Below are positions 7,833 to 15,802 of a stretch of DNA of 64,000 nt, in pieces. A program made the translations under genes and the position numbers. The stretch is from DASVWZ01 sp963715675 (lineage in GTDB: Bacteria; Acidobacteriota; Terriglobia; Terriglobales; Acidobacteriaceae), in contig OY970265.1 of assembly GCA_963715675.1 (NCBI GenBank), forward strand, positions 248,001 through 312,000, in the 5' to 3' direction. The stretch's first letter is position 1. Each line of letters starts with the position of its first letter. Below the pieces are notes generated by a model. The model ran no database searches, was not told where the DNA came from, and saw nothing but the letters and a program-made list of their open reading frames with translations.

Positions 7833-9053
7833 TTAAGACCCTGGCAGAGACCAGAGCTCAGACAGATTACGGACCTTTTCCCCAAGTCCAATAGAATGAC
7901 GCACTAACCGCATCGTGTCAAGGTAGAAGGTCAAATTGTGGATGGTATTCAGGACCTGCGCGAGAACTTCGTTCGATGCATAGAGATGACGCAGGTAGGC
8001 ACGGGAGTAGCGGACACAGACCCGGCAACCGCATTTCGGATCCAGTGCGCTCTCATCCCCGGCGTAGCGGGCCTGCTTGATCGACACTTTTCCCTGCGAC
8101 GTAAACAGCAGCCCGTGGCGGGCCGCGCGGGTGGGTAAGACGCAGTCCATCATGTCGATGCCGAGGCTGGCATACTCGACGATCTCCTCGGGCGTGCCGA
8201 CGCCCATCAGATAGCGCGGTCTGTCGGCGGGAAGGTGCTGCACCGTGGCTTCGACGATCTCCCGCGTGAGCACACGCGGTTCGCCCACGCTTAAACCGCC
8301 GAGGGCGTATCCGGGAAACCCGATTTCGATGGTGCGCTGGGCGGATTCTTGGCGGAGAGCAGGGTCCATGCCACCCTGCACGATGCCGAAGAGAGCTTGC
8401 GTAGGGGCAGGTGTCCTCACCTGCCCGGCCGAGCATAGCTCAGCTGCTCCCCCGGTATCCGGCCGGCCAGACGAGACGTCTGGGCCTACGTGGTTCGTGC
8501 TCCACGGTACTTCGTTCTTGTGCTCCTCAAAATATCGCTGGCTGCGCTCCGCCCAGCGCAGCGTCAACTCCATGGACTTCCTCACCCGCTCGCGATCCGC
8601 GGGATATTCCGTGCACTCATCAAAAGCCATGATGATATCGGCGCCGAGCCCGATCTGGGCTTCCATGGCGCTTTCCGGACTGAAGAAATGCGAAGAGCCA
8701 TCGAGGTGAGAACGGAAGATGACGCCCTCCTCTGTGACTTTGCGCAGGTCGTTCAGACTGAAAACCTGAAACCCGCCCGAGTCGGTGAGGATGGCGCGAT
8801 TCCAGGACATAAAGCGATGCAACCCGCCAAGCTTTCTGACCTGATCGATTCCGGGGCGCAAATAAAGATGATAGGTATTGCCGAGCAGGATTTGGACGCC
8901 GAGCTGTTCAAGGATGTCCTGCGGCACCCCTTTGACCGAAGCCAGCGTGCCGACCGGCATGAACACCGGCGTTTCGACTTCGCCGTGTGGCGTGATCAAG
9001 CGGCCCTTGCGGGCAGAGCCCGCTGTGGTTTCAACCCGGAAGTCAATCCCCAT
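7833..9053 (-). CDS. tgt: tRNA-guanine transglycosylase (Tgt) with in-frame insertion
   Basis: 406 residues. It exchanges guanine at the wobble position of GUN-anticodon tRNAs for queuine or preQ1. Key features: the ILTDSGGFQVFSL motif with the active-site Asp near residue 91, LFGIVQGG near 221, GGLSVGEP, and the zinc site CGCRVC near the C-terminus followed by AYLRHLYASNE and a conserved His. Residues about 182-217 (from VPWSTNHVGP to RTPAP) have no counterpart in Tgt proteins I know, where the Glu/Asn-rich helix runs directly into ALFGIVQGG. That stretch is encoded by the palindromic element at 8403-8510; the frame stays open. It is likely still functional because all core motifs are present. 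Confidence 0.95.
   Translation of the reverse strand: MGIDFRVETTAGSARKGRLITPHGEVETPVFMPVGTLASVKGVPQDILEQLGVQILLGNTYHLYLRPGIDQVRKLGGLHRFMSWNRAILTDSGGFQVFSLNDLRKVTEEGVIFRSHLDGSSHFFSPESAMEAQIGLGADIIMAFDECTEYPADRERVRKSMELTLRWAERSQRYFEEHKNEVPWSTNHVGPDVSSGRPDTGGAAELCSAGQVRTPAPTQALFGIVQGGMDPALRQESAQRTIEIGFPGYALGGLSVGEPRVLTREIVEATVQHLPADRPRYLMGVGTPEEIVEYASLGIDMMDCVLPTRAARHGLLFTSQGKVSIKQARYAGDESALDPKCGCRVCVRYSRAYLRHLYASNEVLAQVLNTIHNLTFYLDTMRLVRHSIGLGEKVRNLSELWSLPGS
8403..8510. repeat. Palindromic element inserted in frame within tgt
   Basis: About 108 bases (36 codons) in the tgt coding frame. It contains two hairpins: GGGCAGGTG-TCCT-CACCTGCCC (8405-8426) and CCAGACG-AGA-CGTCTGG (8467-8483). The 27-base stretch 8467-8493 is identical, in inverted orientation, to 37928-37954 in the holB-tmk gap, and an 11-base core AGGGGCAGGTG is also shared but in a different order. 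The boundaries are estimated from where the protein leaves and rejoins the Tgt family pattern. Confidence 0.8.
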
Positions 9054-9115
9054 TCACCGCCGACCTTTCTCTTCGTTATTATGCAGGAGCAGCTGCCACC
9101 ACCTGCCCGGCTGCG

Positions 9116-9577
9116 CTACAGACCCTCCAAGACTACAATTTCTGCGCGGATCTGTCCGGCCCTCACCGTCAACCTTCCGACGCTTACCGCCAACTTGAAT
9201 CGTCTCGGCCCTGCACTCCCCGGATTGAAGTACAGCACACCGTTTTTCGTTTCCTGTCTGGCGATATGGCTGTGGCCGGAGATGACGGCGGCAAATCCGG
9301 CCGCTTCGGGCTTCAGATCGAGTTCCTTCAGGATATGCAACACATAAATGGAGGCGCCACCGACTTCGAGGACATTGGTGGCAGGAATTCTCCGCGTCCA
9401 CGGCTCGCGATCGATGTTCCCTCGCACCGCGGTCACCGGCGCGATTTCAGCCAGCTTGTTCAGAATGCCCGGATCGCCGATGTCCCCCGCATGGATGATG
9501 GAATCCGAGCCCCGGAGGGCGGCCAGGGCTTCCGGCCGGAGAAGGCCATGCGTGTCGGAGATGACGCCGATGAGCAT
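9116..9577 (-). CDS. YfcE/MJ0936-type metallophosphoesterase
   Basis: 153 residues. It begins MLIGVISDTHGLLRPEALAA with the D-x-H metal site, then IIHAGDIGD, AVRGNID and VISGHSHIARQE, the full calcineurin-like set of the small YfcE/Mj0936 phosphodiesterases. The last part (LYFNPGSAGPRRF) also matches the family. Predicted cytoplasmic enzyme that hydrolyses phosphodiesters with Mn or Ni; the natural substrate is not known. It lies 62 bases upstream of tgt on the same strand and may be the first gene of the tgt-yajC-secDF run. Confidence 0.93.
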   Translation of the reverse strand: MLIGVISDTHGLLRPEALAALRGSDSIIHAGDIGDPGILNKLAEIAPVTAVRGNIDREPWTRRIPATNVLEVGGASIYVLHILKELDLKPEAAGFAAVISGHSHIARQETKNGVLYFNPGSAGPRRFKLAVSVGRLTVRAGQIRAEIVVLEGL

Positions 9578-9582
9578 ATTGA

Positions 9583-9616
9583 TGTCTGTCAGACAACTAT
9601 ATTACAATGTCAGACA
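9583..9616. promoter_or_regulatory. Promoter and palindromic operators of the RHH/PIN pair
   Basis: A perfect palindrome TGTCTG-T-CAGACA (9583-9595) and a shorter one TGTCAGACA (9608-9616) share the core TGTC/GACA. Between them is TACAAT (9603-9608), a -10 with a weak -35 TTGATG (9579-9584) at 18 bases. The start codon at 9616 falls 7 bases after the -10. This fits autoregulation by the RHH antitoxin; the divergent phosphodiesterase gene begins at 9577, so the sites may affect it too. Confidence 0.6.
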
Positions 9617-9870
9617 TGGCATCGCATCGCATCACTGTGCGTCTTCCCAAGGCACTTACTGACCGCTTGCGAAGGCGCTCTCAAGCCAGCGGCGCAACCG
9701 AATCCGAAATGGTCCGGGAGGCGCTCGAAGGCTATCTTGGCCAATCGGCGGAGGAGCGGTCTGCCTACGAACTGGCCGAAGGAGCCGGGATCATCGGGGC
9801 CGTGCGAGATGCGCCCGGAGATTTGAGCACCAACCGCCGTCACTTCAGGGGATTTGGCAAACGCAAATGA
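9616..9870 (+). CDS. Ribbon-helix-helix antitoxin (VapB-like)
   Basis: About 84 residues from the second ATG. MASHRITVRLPKALTDRLRRRSQ is the beta strand plus first helix of a ribbon-helix-helix DNA-binding domain, followed by SEMVREALEGYL. The C-terminal part (about residues 45-84) is charged and probably wraps the toxin. The stop overlaps the PIN toxin start by ATGA at 9867. Start choice: the ATG at 9607 is possible, but the -10 TACAAT overlaps it, so the ATG at 9616 fits better and would make the transcript leaderless. Confidence 0.88.
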   Translation: MASHRITVRLPKALTDRLRRRSQASGATESEMVREALEGYLGQSAEERSAYELAEGAGIIGAVRDAPGDLSTNRRHFRGFGKRK

Positions 9871-10286
9871 GGCGGGTCCTGGCTGACACCGGCCCGATCG
9901 TCGCCATCCTGAGCCGTCGCGATCAGCATCACCGAGTCTGCGTGGAAGCCTTGCGGGATATGCCTGGCCCTCTGTTCACCTGTTGGCCAGTAATTACCGA
10001 GGCCGCATGGCTGCTGCGCCGGGACAGCGATGCCGTCGTGACCCTTCTCAACAGCCTGGATAACGGTTTCCTGGAAATTCTTCCACTCATGGGCGCGGAC
10101 GCTAGGCCGATCGCCTCCATTATGCAGAAGTATCGCGATATCAAGATTCAACTGGCGGATGCGGCACTGCTACATATAGCCGCTCGGAATGGACTGGACA
10201 CAATCTTTACGCTCGATCGGCGGGATTTTTCGGTGTACCGACTGCCCAAGGGGCGGGTGTTTCGGATCATTCCGCCGCTTGGATGA
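9867..10286 (+). CDS. PIN-domain ribonuclease toxin (VapC-like)
   Basis: 139 residues. The PIN acidic residues are visible: LADTGPIVAIL (D7), the ITEAAWLL Glu near residue 45, and QLADAALLHIAARNGLDTIFTLDRRDF with D's near residues 98 and 117. VapC-type toxins cut specific RNAs, often initiator tRNA or rRNA; the target here is unknown. It overlaps the antitoxin by 4 bases and appears intact, so the pair is likely a working type II toxin-antitoxin system. Confidence 0.9.
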   Translation: MRRVLADTGPIVAILSRRDQHHRVCVEALRDMPGPLFTCWPVITEAAWLLRRDSDAVVTLLNSLDNGFLEILPLMGADARPIASIMQKYRDIKIQLADAALLHIAARNGLDTIFTLDRRDFSVYRLPKGRVFRIIPPLG

Positions 10287-10301
10287 GCAACTGGCGAGCA
10301 A

Positions 10302-12248
10302 TTACAACGTCGCGCTCTTCTCCGCGATCAGCTTCCTGATCTTCTCCACAAACCCACTAGTCGGCATGTCTTCGGTCTTTTCGTGGCCGCGGGTGCGGAC
10401 GTTGACTTTGCCCGCTTCCGACTCTTTATCACCGACGACCAGCAGGAACGGCACTTTTTGGAGCGCATGTTCGCGGATCTTGGCATTCATCTTTTCGTTG
10501 CGCGCGTCGACTTCGACGCGCACGCCCTCAGCTTTGATCTGATCGGCAACTTTGTTGGCATACTCCACATGCCGTTCGGCGATCGGGATCATAACCGCCT
10601 GCACGGGCGAGAGCCACACCGGAAACGCTCCGGCATAATGCTCGATGAGCACGCCGAAAAATCGCTCGATGGATCCGTAGAGCGCGCGATGCACCATCAC
10701 CGGCTGCTTCCGGCTGCCATCCTCGGCGACATACTCCAGGCCGAAGCGGGCCGGCAGATTGAAATCAAATTGCACGGTGGAAAGCTGCCAGAGCCGTCCG
10801 ATCGCATCCACCAGTTTGATGTCGATTTTGGGCCCGTAGAATGCGGCTTCGCCCGGCATGGTCTTGTATTCGATGTTCCGGCGCTTCAGTACGTTCTCCA
10901 GTGACGCGGTTGCCAGGTTCCACTGATCCGCGCTGCCGACGAAATTCTTGCTGTCGTCCGGATTCCAGGTGGAAAGCTCAGTTTGGAACTGATCGAAACC
11001 AAAGTCCTTGAGAACGTCAAAAGCAAAATTCAGACAGGCCTCGACTTCGCTTTCGATCTGTTCGGGCGTGCAAAAGATGTGGGCGTCGTCCTGGGTGAAG
11101 CCGCGAACCCGCATGAGACCGTGCATCACGCCGGAGCGTTCGTAGCGGTACACCGTGCCGAGTTCGCCGAGGCGCACCGGCAAATCGCGGTACGACTTGA
11201 GCGAATCCTTGTAGATCAGAATGTGGCCGGGGCAGTTCATGGGCTTCAGGCGGTATTCCGCGTCGTCCAATTCCATGACGTCGAACATGTTGTCGGAGTA
11301 ATAGCCCTCGTGCCCGGAAGTCTGCCACAATTGTTTGCGCATTACGTGCGGCGTGTACACCAGCGAGTAGCCGCGCTTCAGGTACTCGGCGCGCATCCAG
11401 TCTTCCATCTCTTTGCGCACCAGGCCGCCCTTGGGATGCCAGAAGATCAGGCCGGGCCCGGCCAGTTCCTGAATGGAGAAAAGGTCGAGCTGCTGGCCGA
11501 GCACGCGATGGTCGCGCTTCTTCGCCTCTTCCTGCCTGTGGAAGAACTCCTCGAGATCTTTTTTCGAGAAGAACGAAGTACCGTAGATGCGCTGCAGTTG
11601 CGGGTTCTTCTCGTCTCCCAGCCAGTAGGCCCCGGCGATGTTCAGCAGCTTGAATGCCTTGATCTTGCCGGTCGACGGAATGTGCGGGCCGCGGCAGAAG
11701 TCGGTGAACTTGCCGGTGCGATAAATCGAAATCCTTTCATCGGGCTGGGTGAATTGCTCGATGAAATGGCACTTCATGAAATCGCCCTCTTTCTTGAACT
11801 CCTCAAGACCTTGCTCGCGGGGCAGAAATTCGCGCGCGTAAGGAATGTTCTGCTGCACCAACTCCTGCATTTTCCTCTCGATTTTTTCCAGGTCTTCCGG
11901 GGTAAACGCCGCCGGCCGGTAAAAATCGTAGAAAAATCCGCTCTCGGTGGCCGGGCCGTGGCCGAGTTTGGTCTCCGGAAAGAGTTCCAGCACCGCCGCC
12001 GCCAGCAAGTGCGCAGAGGAATGCCGGTAAACCTCCAGCGACTCGGGATCTTTCTCGGTCAAAATGCGGAGATCGGTGTCCTTTTCCAGCGGCCGGGTGA
12101 GGTCGATCAGATTGCCATTGGTCTTGGCCGCAAGCGCTGCGTCGGCCAGCCGCGGACTGATCGACCTGGCGATGTCGAGTGCGGTGGTGCCCTTGGGAAC
12201 TTCCTTCATGCTTCCATCCGGAAGCTTGATATGAATGCTGTCTGCCAT
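10302..12248 (-). CDS. thrS: Threonine--tRNA ligase
   Basis: About 648 residues. The domain order is TGS (IKLPDGSMKEVPKGTTALDIA), the editing/SAD domain (HSSAHLLAAAVLELFP with HxxxH, later FCRGPHIPSTG), the class II catalytic core (MNCPGHILIYKDSLKSYRDLP; GLMRVRGFTQDDAHIFCT; PVMVHRALYGSIERF) and the C-terminal anticodon-binding domain (PVWLSPVQAVMIPI). The start at 12248 was chosen because AGGTG lies 6 bases upstream; a GTG three codons earlier is the alternative. The stop is close to the convergent PIN toxin gene. No T-box was seen upstream. Confidence 0.97.
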   Translation of the reverse strand: MADSIHIKLPDGSMKEVPKGTTALDIARSISPRLADAALAAKTNGNLIDLTRPLEKDTDLRILTEKDPESLEVYRHSSAHLLAAAVLELFPETKLGHGPATESGFFYDFYRPAAFTPEDLEKIERKMQELVQQNIPYAREFLPREQGLEEFKKEGDFMKCHFIEQFTQPDERISIYRTGKFTDFCRGPHIPSTGKIKAFKLLNIAGAYWLGDEKNPQLQRIYGTSFFSKKDLEEFFHRQEEAKKRDHRVLGQQLDLFSIQELAGPGLIFWHPKGGLVRKEMEDWMRAEYLKRGYSLVYTPHVMRKQLWQTSGHEGYYSDNMFDVMELDDAEYRLKPMNCPGHILIYKDSLKSYRDLPVRLGELGTVYRYERSGVMHGLMRVRGFTQDDAHIFCTPEQIESEVEACLNFAFDVLKDFGFDQFQTELSTWNPDDSKNFVGSADQWNLATASLENVLKRRNIEYKTMPGEAAFYGPKIDIKLVDAIGRLWQLSTVQFDFNLPARFGLEYVAEDGSRKQPVMVHRALYGSIERFFGVLIEHYAGAFPVWLSPVQAVMIPIAERHVEYANKVADQIKAEGVRVEVDARNEKMNAKIREHALQKVPFLLVVGDKESEAGKVNVRTRGHEKTEDMPTSGFVEKIRKLIAEKSATL

Positions 12249-12325
12249 GGAATGCACCTGTGCTTCTGTTTTTTCAGTTTATTGGGCGGGTGGTCACAGG
12301 GTCAAACGACAACCGCAGATCAAAT

Positions 12326-12407
12326 CTTCACCTCAGAGTCGCAGAGAAATCCTTTTTCTTTATTTCTTTAGTTCTTGCTTTCTCTGGGTCTCTGGGACCC
12401 GGTGGTA
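12326..12407. repeat. Dispersed imperfect inverted repeat (CAGAG..GAGAA family)
   Basis: About 82 bases between hslU and thrS. The left arm TTCACCTCAGAGTCGCAGAG and the right arm TCTCTGGGTCTCTGGGACC are imperfect inverted complements around a T-rich centre. A second member of the same size and layout lies at 24006-24087. Confidence 0.6.
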
Positions 12408-12437
12408 AATCCCGGATTGTCACGATGCGACTTGGCC

Positions 12438-13850
12438 TTACAGAATGTACCGCGACAAGTCCTGGTCCTTCACAATGTCGGCCAGGGTCCGGCGCACGTA
12501 GTCAGCGTCGATCTTGATGTGTTCGCCTTTTCGCTCGGGCGCGCTGAAGCTGATCTCGTCGAGCACGCGCTCCATGATGGTGTGCAGTCGGCGGGCGCCG
12601 ATGTTCTCGGTTCCCTCATTCACCCGGAAGGCGAAGCGGGCGATTTCTTCCAGCGCGTCGCGGGTAAATTCCAGTTGCACGCCTTCGGTCTCCAGCAGCG
12701 CCGTGTATTGCTTGACCAGCGAGGATTTCGGCTCAGTCAGGATGCGGATGAAATCATCCATGGTGAGCGACTGCAATTCCACGCGGATCGGAAAGCGCCC
12801 CTGCAACTCAGGAATTAAGTCGCTTGGCTTCGAGACGTGGAACGCGCCGGCGGCGATGAACAGAATATGGTCGGTGCGCACCATGCCGTAGCGCGTGTTG
12901 ACCGTGGTGCCTTCGACGATCGGCAGAATGTCGCGCTGCACGCCTTCCCGGGAAACGTCCGGCCCATGGCCGCCTTCGCGGCCCGCGATCTTGTCGATTT
13001 CGTCGAGGAAGATGATTCCGGAATCTTCCACGCGGTCGATGGCGATGCGCGTGACCTGGTCCATGTCGATCAGCCGCTGCTCTTCTTCCTGAATCAGGTA
13101 CTCGAACGCCTCGTTCACTTTCATCTTCCGCTTCTTGGTGCGCTGCCCGAAGATGTTCGGCAACATGTCCTTGATGTTGACGTCCATCTCCTCAATACCC
13201 TGGTTGGAGATAATCTCGAACGACGGAAAATTCCTCTCGCGCACTTCGATTTCAACCAGACGCTCGTCCAGTTTGCCTTCGCGCAATTGCTGGCGCAGCT
13301 TTTCGCGGGTCCGGCTCTGCGAATCGCCGGAGGAAGTGGTGCCCTCGAGAACGAAGCCGGTCTGTCCCGGCTCTTGCCGCGGCGGGGCCGGCGGCGGCAG
13401 CAGGATGTCCAGCAATCGCTCCTCGGCGTTCAGTTCCGCTTTGTCGGCCACGTCTTCGAGTTTTTCCTCGCGCACCATCTCGATGGCAATCTCGACCAGG
13501 TCGCGGACCATGGACTCGACGTCGCGGCCCACGTAGCCGACTTCCGTGAACTTGGAAGCCTCAACCTTGAGAAACGGCGAGTTCGCCAGTTTGGCCAGCC
13601 GGCGGGCAATTTCCGTCTTTCCCACGCCCGTGGGGCCGATCATGATGATGTTCTTGGGAATGATTTCTTCGGCGAGATCGTCGGGGAGCTTTTGCCGGCG
13701 CATGCGGTTGCGCAGGGCAATGGCTACGGCACGCTTGGCGTCCTTCTGTCCCACCACATGCTTATCAAGTTCGACGACAATCTCACGCGGCGTGAGATCG
13801 TCCAGCGCGAGCTGCTCTTCTTCCGCGGTTCCAGGTAGGTAAATGGCCAT
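12438..13850 (-). CDS. hslU: ATP-dependent protease ATPase subunit HslU
   Basis: 470 residues. Clp/Hsp100 AAA+ unfoldase that feeds proteins to HslV. Seen: TPREIVVELDKHVVGQKDAKRA, Walker A GPTGVGKT at 72-79, EVGYVGRDVESMVRDLVE, the I domain (about 120-240, with an acidobacterial-looking PPPAPPRQEPGQTGF linker), Walker B GIIFLDEIDKIA, and ELQGRFPIRVELQ plus the C-terminal SRYIL-type tail (DLSRYIL) that docks into HslV. It follows hslV by 87 bases, and that gap is almost entirely a repeat element. No Shine-Dalgarno is present before the ATG. Confidence 0.97.
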   Translation of the reverse strand: MAIYLPGTAEEEQLALDDLTPREIVVELDKHVVGQKDAKRAVAIALRNRMRRQKLPDDLAEEIIPKNIIMIGPTGVGKTEIARRLAKLANSPFLKVEASKFTEVGYVGRDVESMVRDLVEIAIEMVREEKLEDVADKAELNAEERLLDILLPPPAPPRQEPGQTGFVLEGTTSSGDSQSRTREKLRQQLREGKLDERLVEIEVRERNFPSFEIISNQGIEEMDVNIKDMLPNIFGQRTKKRKMKVNEAFEYLIQEEEQRLIDMDQVTRIAIDRVEDSGIIFLDEIDKIAGREGGHGPDVSREGVQRDILPIVEGTTVNTRYGMVRTDHILFIAAGAFHVSKPSDLIPELQGRFPIRVELQSLTMDDFIRILTEPKSSLVKQYTALLETEGVQLEFTRDALEEIARFAFRVNEGTENIGARRLHTIMERVLDEISFSAPERKGEHIKIDADYVRRTLADIVKDQDLSRYIL

Positions 13851-13854
13851 AAAA

Positions 13855-13937
13855 GTCGTTGGTCTTGGGCCGTTCGCCGTGGGCCTTGCGCCGCTGGGCT
13901 TTTAGCCAACGACCAATGACGAACGGCTAACGGCGAA
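13855..13937. repeat. GTCGTTGG/CCAACGAC repeat filling the hslV-hslU gap
   Basis: The gap contains GTCGTTGG (13855-13862) and its inverse CCAACGAC (13906-13913), plus reiterated CGTTCGCCGT / ACGGCTAACGGCG-like blocks. Related sequence occurs before the phosphomannomutase gene (28085-28187) and after guaA (about 40955-40990). On the minus strand the element ends four bases before the hslU ATG. Confidence 0.6.
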
Positions 13938-14480
13938 TCACAGTTCCTCGATCGTCACCCTGTCATTCGTATAGATGCACATTTTGCCCGCAATCTTCAG
14001 CGCTTCTTCGGCAATTTGCCGGGCCGAAAGCGGGGTGTGGTCCGCCAGCGCCTGGGCCGCTGCCTGGGCATACGGGCCGCCGCTGCCGATGGCCGCAATC
14101 CCGCCATCCGGCTCGATCACGTCGCCCTGACCGCTCAGCAGGAACGTCTGTTCCTTGTCGGAAACCAGCAGCAGCGCCTCCAGATGACGAAGGAATTTGT
14201 CGGTCCGCCAGTCCTTGGCAAGTTCCACCGCGGCCCGGCCCAGGTTGCCGTGATACTGCTCCAGTTTCGCCTCGAACCGGCTGAACAGGGAAAAGGCGTC
14301 GGCGGTCGAGCCGGCGAACCCGGCCAGAATCTTGTCCTGATAGAGGCGCCGAATCTTTTTCGCGGTGTGTTTGATCACCGCCTCTGCCAGCGTGACCTGG
14401 CCGTCGCCCGCCATCACGACATGGCCATCGCGGCGGACCGACAGAACGGTGGTTGAACGGACTAGTCGCTTTCCACTCAT
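13938..14480 (-). CDS. hslV: ATP-dependent protease peptidase subunit HslV
   Basis: 180 residues. Threonine peptidase of the proteasome type. The segment RSTTVLSVRRDGHVVMAGDGQVT contains the catalytic Thr (first T of TTV, residue 10), which becomes N-terminal after removal of the short propeptide. GFAGSTADAFSLFSRFEAKLEQY and AIGSGGPYAQAAAQAL match the family. It forms the central double hexamer with HslU caps. A TATAAT (14495-14500 on the minus strand) would start transcription only about 8 bases before the ATG. Confidence 0.97.
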   Translation of the reverse strand: MSGKRLVRSTTVLSVRRDGHVVMAGDGQVTLAEAVIKHTAKKIRRLYQDKILAGFAGSTADAFSLFSRFEAKLEQYHGNLGRAAVELAKDWRTDKFLRHLEALLLVSDKEQTFLLSGQGDVIEPDGGIAAIGSGGPYAQAAAQALADHTPLSARQIAEEALKIAGKMCIYTNDRVTIEEL

Positions 14481-14494
14481 GAGCGCAATTTTTA

Positions 14495-14500
14495 ATTATA
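14495..14500 (-). promoter_or_regulatory. Predicted -10 element of hslVU
   Basis: TATAAT on the minus strand, 14 bases before the hslV ATG. No good -35 is seen at 16-18 bases. If used, the 5' leader is about 8 bases and lacks a Shine-Dalgarno. Confidence 0.4.
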
Positions 14501-14543
14501 GCAGTCAGCGGCAACGATTCCGGGAGGGCTCGCCGTGCAAGGC

Positions 14544-15464
14544 TTACAGCAACGCGATGTCCGCGATCTTCAACCCTTCCGCGCAAGCCCGCACTTCGTG
14601 GGTGCGGATGATTTGCGCGCCCTTCAGCGCCAGTGCGGTTTCAGCGGCGAGCGTGCCATACAAGCGCTGGCTGACCGGCGCATCCTTGCCGTCGCAAGCC
14701 AACGCTCTTCCGATAAAGGATTTTCGCGAGACCCCCGCCAGAATCGGATAGCGCAATTCGTGCAGTTCCTGAAAGCGCTTCAGCAGGGGATAGTTTTCCT
14801 CGAAGCTCTTGCCGAACCCGAAGCCGGGATCGAGGACCATCCGTTCCCGCCGGATGCCCGCCATGGTGGCGGCGTCCGCCCATTCCCGCAATTCGCGTTT
14901 CACCAGCATCAGCATGTCGGAGACGGGCGGGAGTTTGCGCCATTCCTCGGGACGCCCGCGCATGTGCATCAGCACGGCGCCGCATTTCAATCCGGCAAGA
15001 GTTTTTTTCATCTGCGCATCCCAGCGAAAGCCGCTCACATCGTTGACGATCTCGGCCCCGGCTTCGACCGCGATGCGCGCCACGCCTGCCTTGTAGGTGT
15101 CGATGGAGATCACCGCATCCGGCCGCGTCTGTTTCAGCGCCTGGATCACCGGAATCACCCGCTCCAACTCTTCTCTCTCGGTTACGGGAGTTCGGTCGCT
15201 CCATTTTTTTTCGGCGTCTGCGTTCAGCAGTTCCGCCTTCGCCAGAACCGCCGCCCCAGGCCGCGTGGATTCGCCGCCCACATCAATCATGTCCGCGCCG
15301 TCGCGCAACATTTGCAGCGCAAACTGCAGCGCGCGATCGCGGTCAAAATGGAGGCCGCCATCGGAAAAAGAATCCGGTGTAACGTTCAGCACACCCATAA
15401 TGAGCGTGCGTTTTCCCAGCAGCAGCGAGCGCGCGCCGAGGTTCCACTCGAAAACTGGACGCAT
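14544..15464 (-). CDS. folP: Dihydropteroate synthase
   Basis: 306 residues from the ATG at 15464 (MRPVFEWNLGARSLLLGKRT). It condenses 6-hydroxymethyl-dihydropterin diphosphate with p-aminobenzoate in folate synthesis. Motifs: IMGVLNVTPDSFSDGG (loop 1), DMIDVGGESTRPGA (loop 2), IVNDVSGFRWD, VLMHMRG, MVLDPGFGFGKSFEENYPLL and AGVSRKSFIGRAL. A longer frame to 15659 exists but the added 65 residues do not look like this family. There is no Shine-Dalgarno; instead TAGAAT lies exactly 7 bases before the ATG, which suggests a leaderless message. Confidence 0.95.
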   Translation of the reverse strand: MRPVFEWNLGARSLLLGKRTLIMGVLNVTPDSFSDGGLHFDRDRALQFALQMLRDGADMIDVGGESTRPGAAVLAKAELLNADAEKKWSDRTPVTEREELERVIPVIQALKQTRPDAVISIDTYKAGVARIAVEAGAEIVNDVSGFRWDAQMKKTLAGLKCGAVLMHMRGRPEEWRKLPPVSDMLMLVKRELREWADAATMAGIRRERMVLDPGFGFGKSFEENYPLLKRFQELHELRYPILAGVSRKSFIGRALACDGKDAPVSQRLYGTLAAETALALKGAQIIRTHEVRACAEGLKIADIALL

Positions 15465-15616
15465 GAGGAGGATTCTAAGCGGTTTGGGCCGGCCGGGTTT
15501 TTTGGAAAAGTTTTTCTCGCCTGGAACCCGCTTTCGCTCTCTCTGAATTCCGCGGACGCGGGGGCGAACGGAACACATTTTCAGCGATTTTCCCCATCCG
15601 GGTAGGGAGCTTTGCG

Positions 15617-15643
15617 CAAGAGTTGCAAGTTCTTGCACTCTTG
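15617..15643. promoter_or_regulatory. Nested palindrome, candidate operator
   Basis: Outer arms CAAGAG / CTCTTG and inner arms TGCAAG / CTTGCA make a nearly continuous 27-base palindrome. It lies 44 bases upstream of the -35 of the secreted protein gene, a position suited to an activator or repressor dimer. Confidence 0.4.
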
Positions 15644-15686
15644 CCGGGGGAATCAACAAAATCCGCTACTGAAGCCAGATTTCCTC

Positions 15687-15714
15687 TTGACATATTCTTA
15701 ATTCAGGATAGGAT
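15687..15714 (+). promoter_or_regulatory. Sigma70-type promoter of the secreted protein gene
   Basis: TTGACA (15687-15692), 16-base spacer, TAGGAT (15709-15714). The expected start near 15721 gives a leader of about 80 bases ending in AGGAGG. Confidence 0.6.
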
Positions 15715-15802
15715 TTGGTTCCGCGGGCTACATGCACGGTTCGCATGTTGATTAAGATCTGGCCCACAACCTAAAGCAGTAACAAAACTCAGGAGGACTA
15801 TA

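Larger units (their letters stand above)
15465..15802. other. Divergent intergenic region folP / secreted protein
   Basis: 338 bases without a gene. From left: TAGAAT (15472-15477, minus) as a -10 for folP; a nested palindrome CAAGAG-T-TGCAAG-TT-CTTGCA-CTCTTG at 15617-15643; a strong plus-strand promoter at 15687-15714; and the ribosome-binding site AGGAGG at 15791-15796 of the secreted protein gene. Confidence 0.6.

Noticed and set aside
10983..12371. 462-codon open frame on the plus strand
   Set aside because: Antisense to thrS; the translation is a His/Val/Leu-rich shadow with no recognised features.
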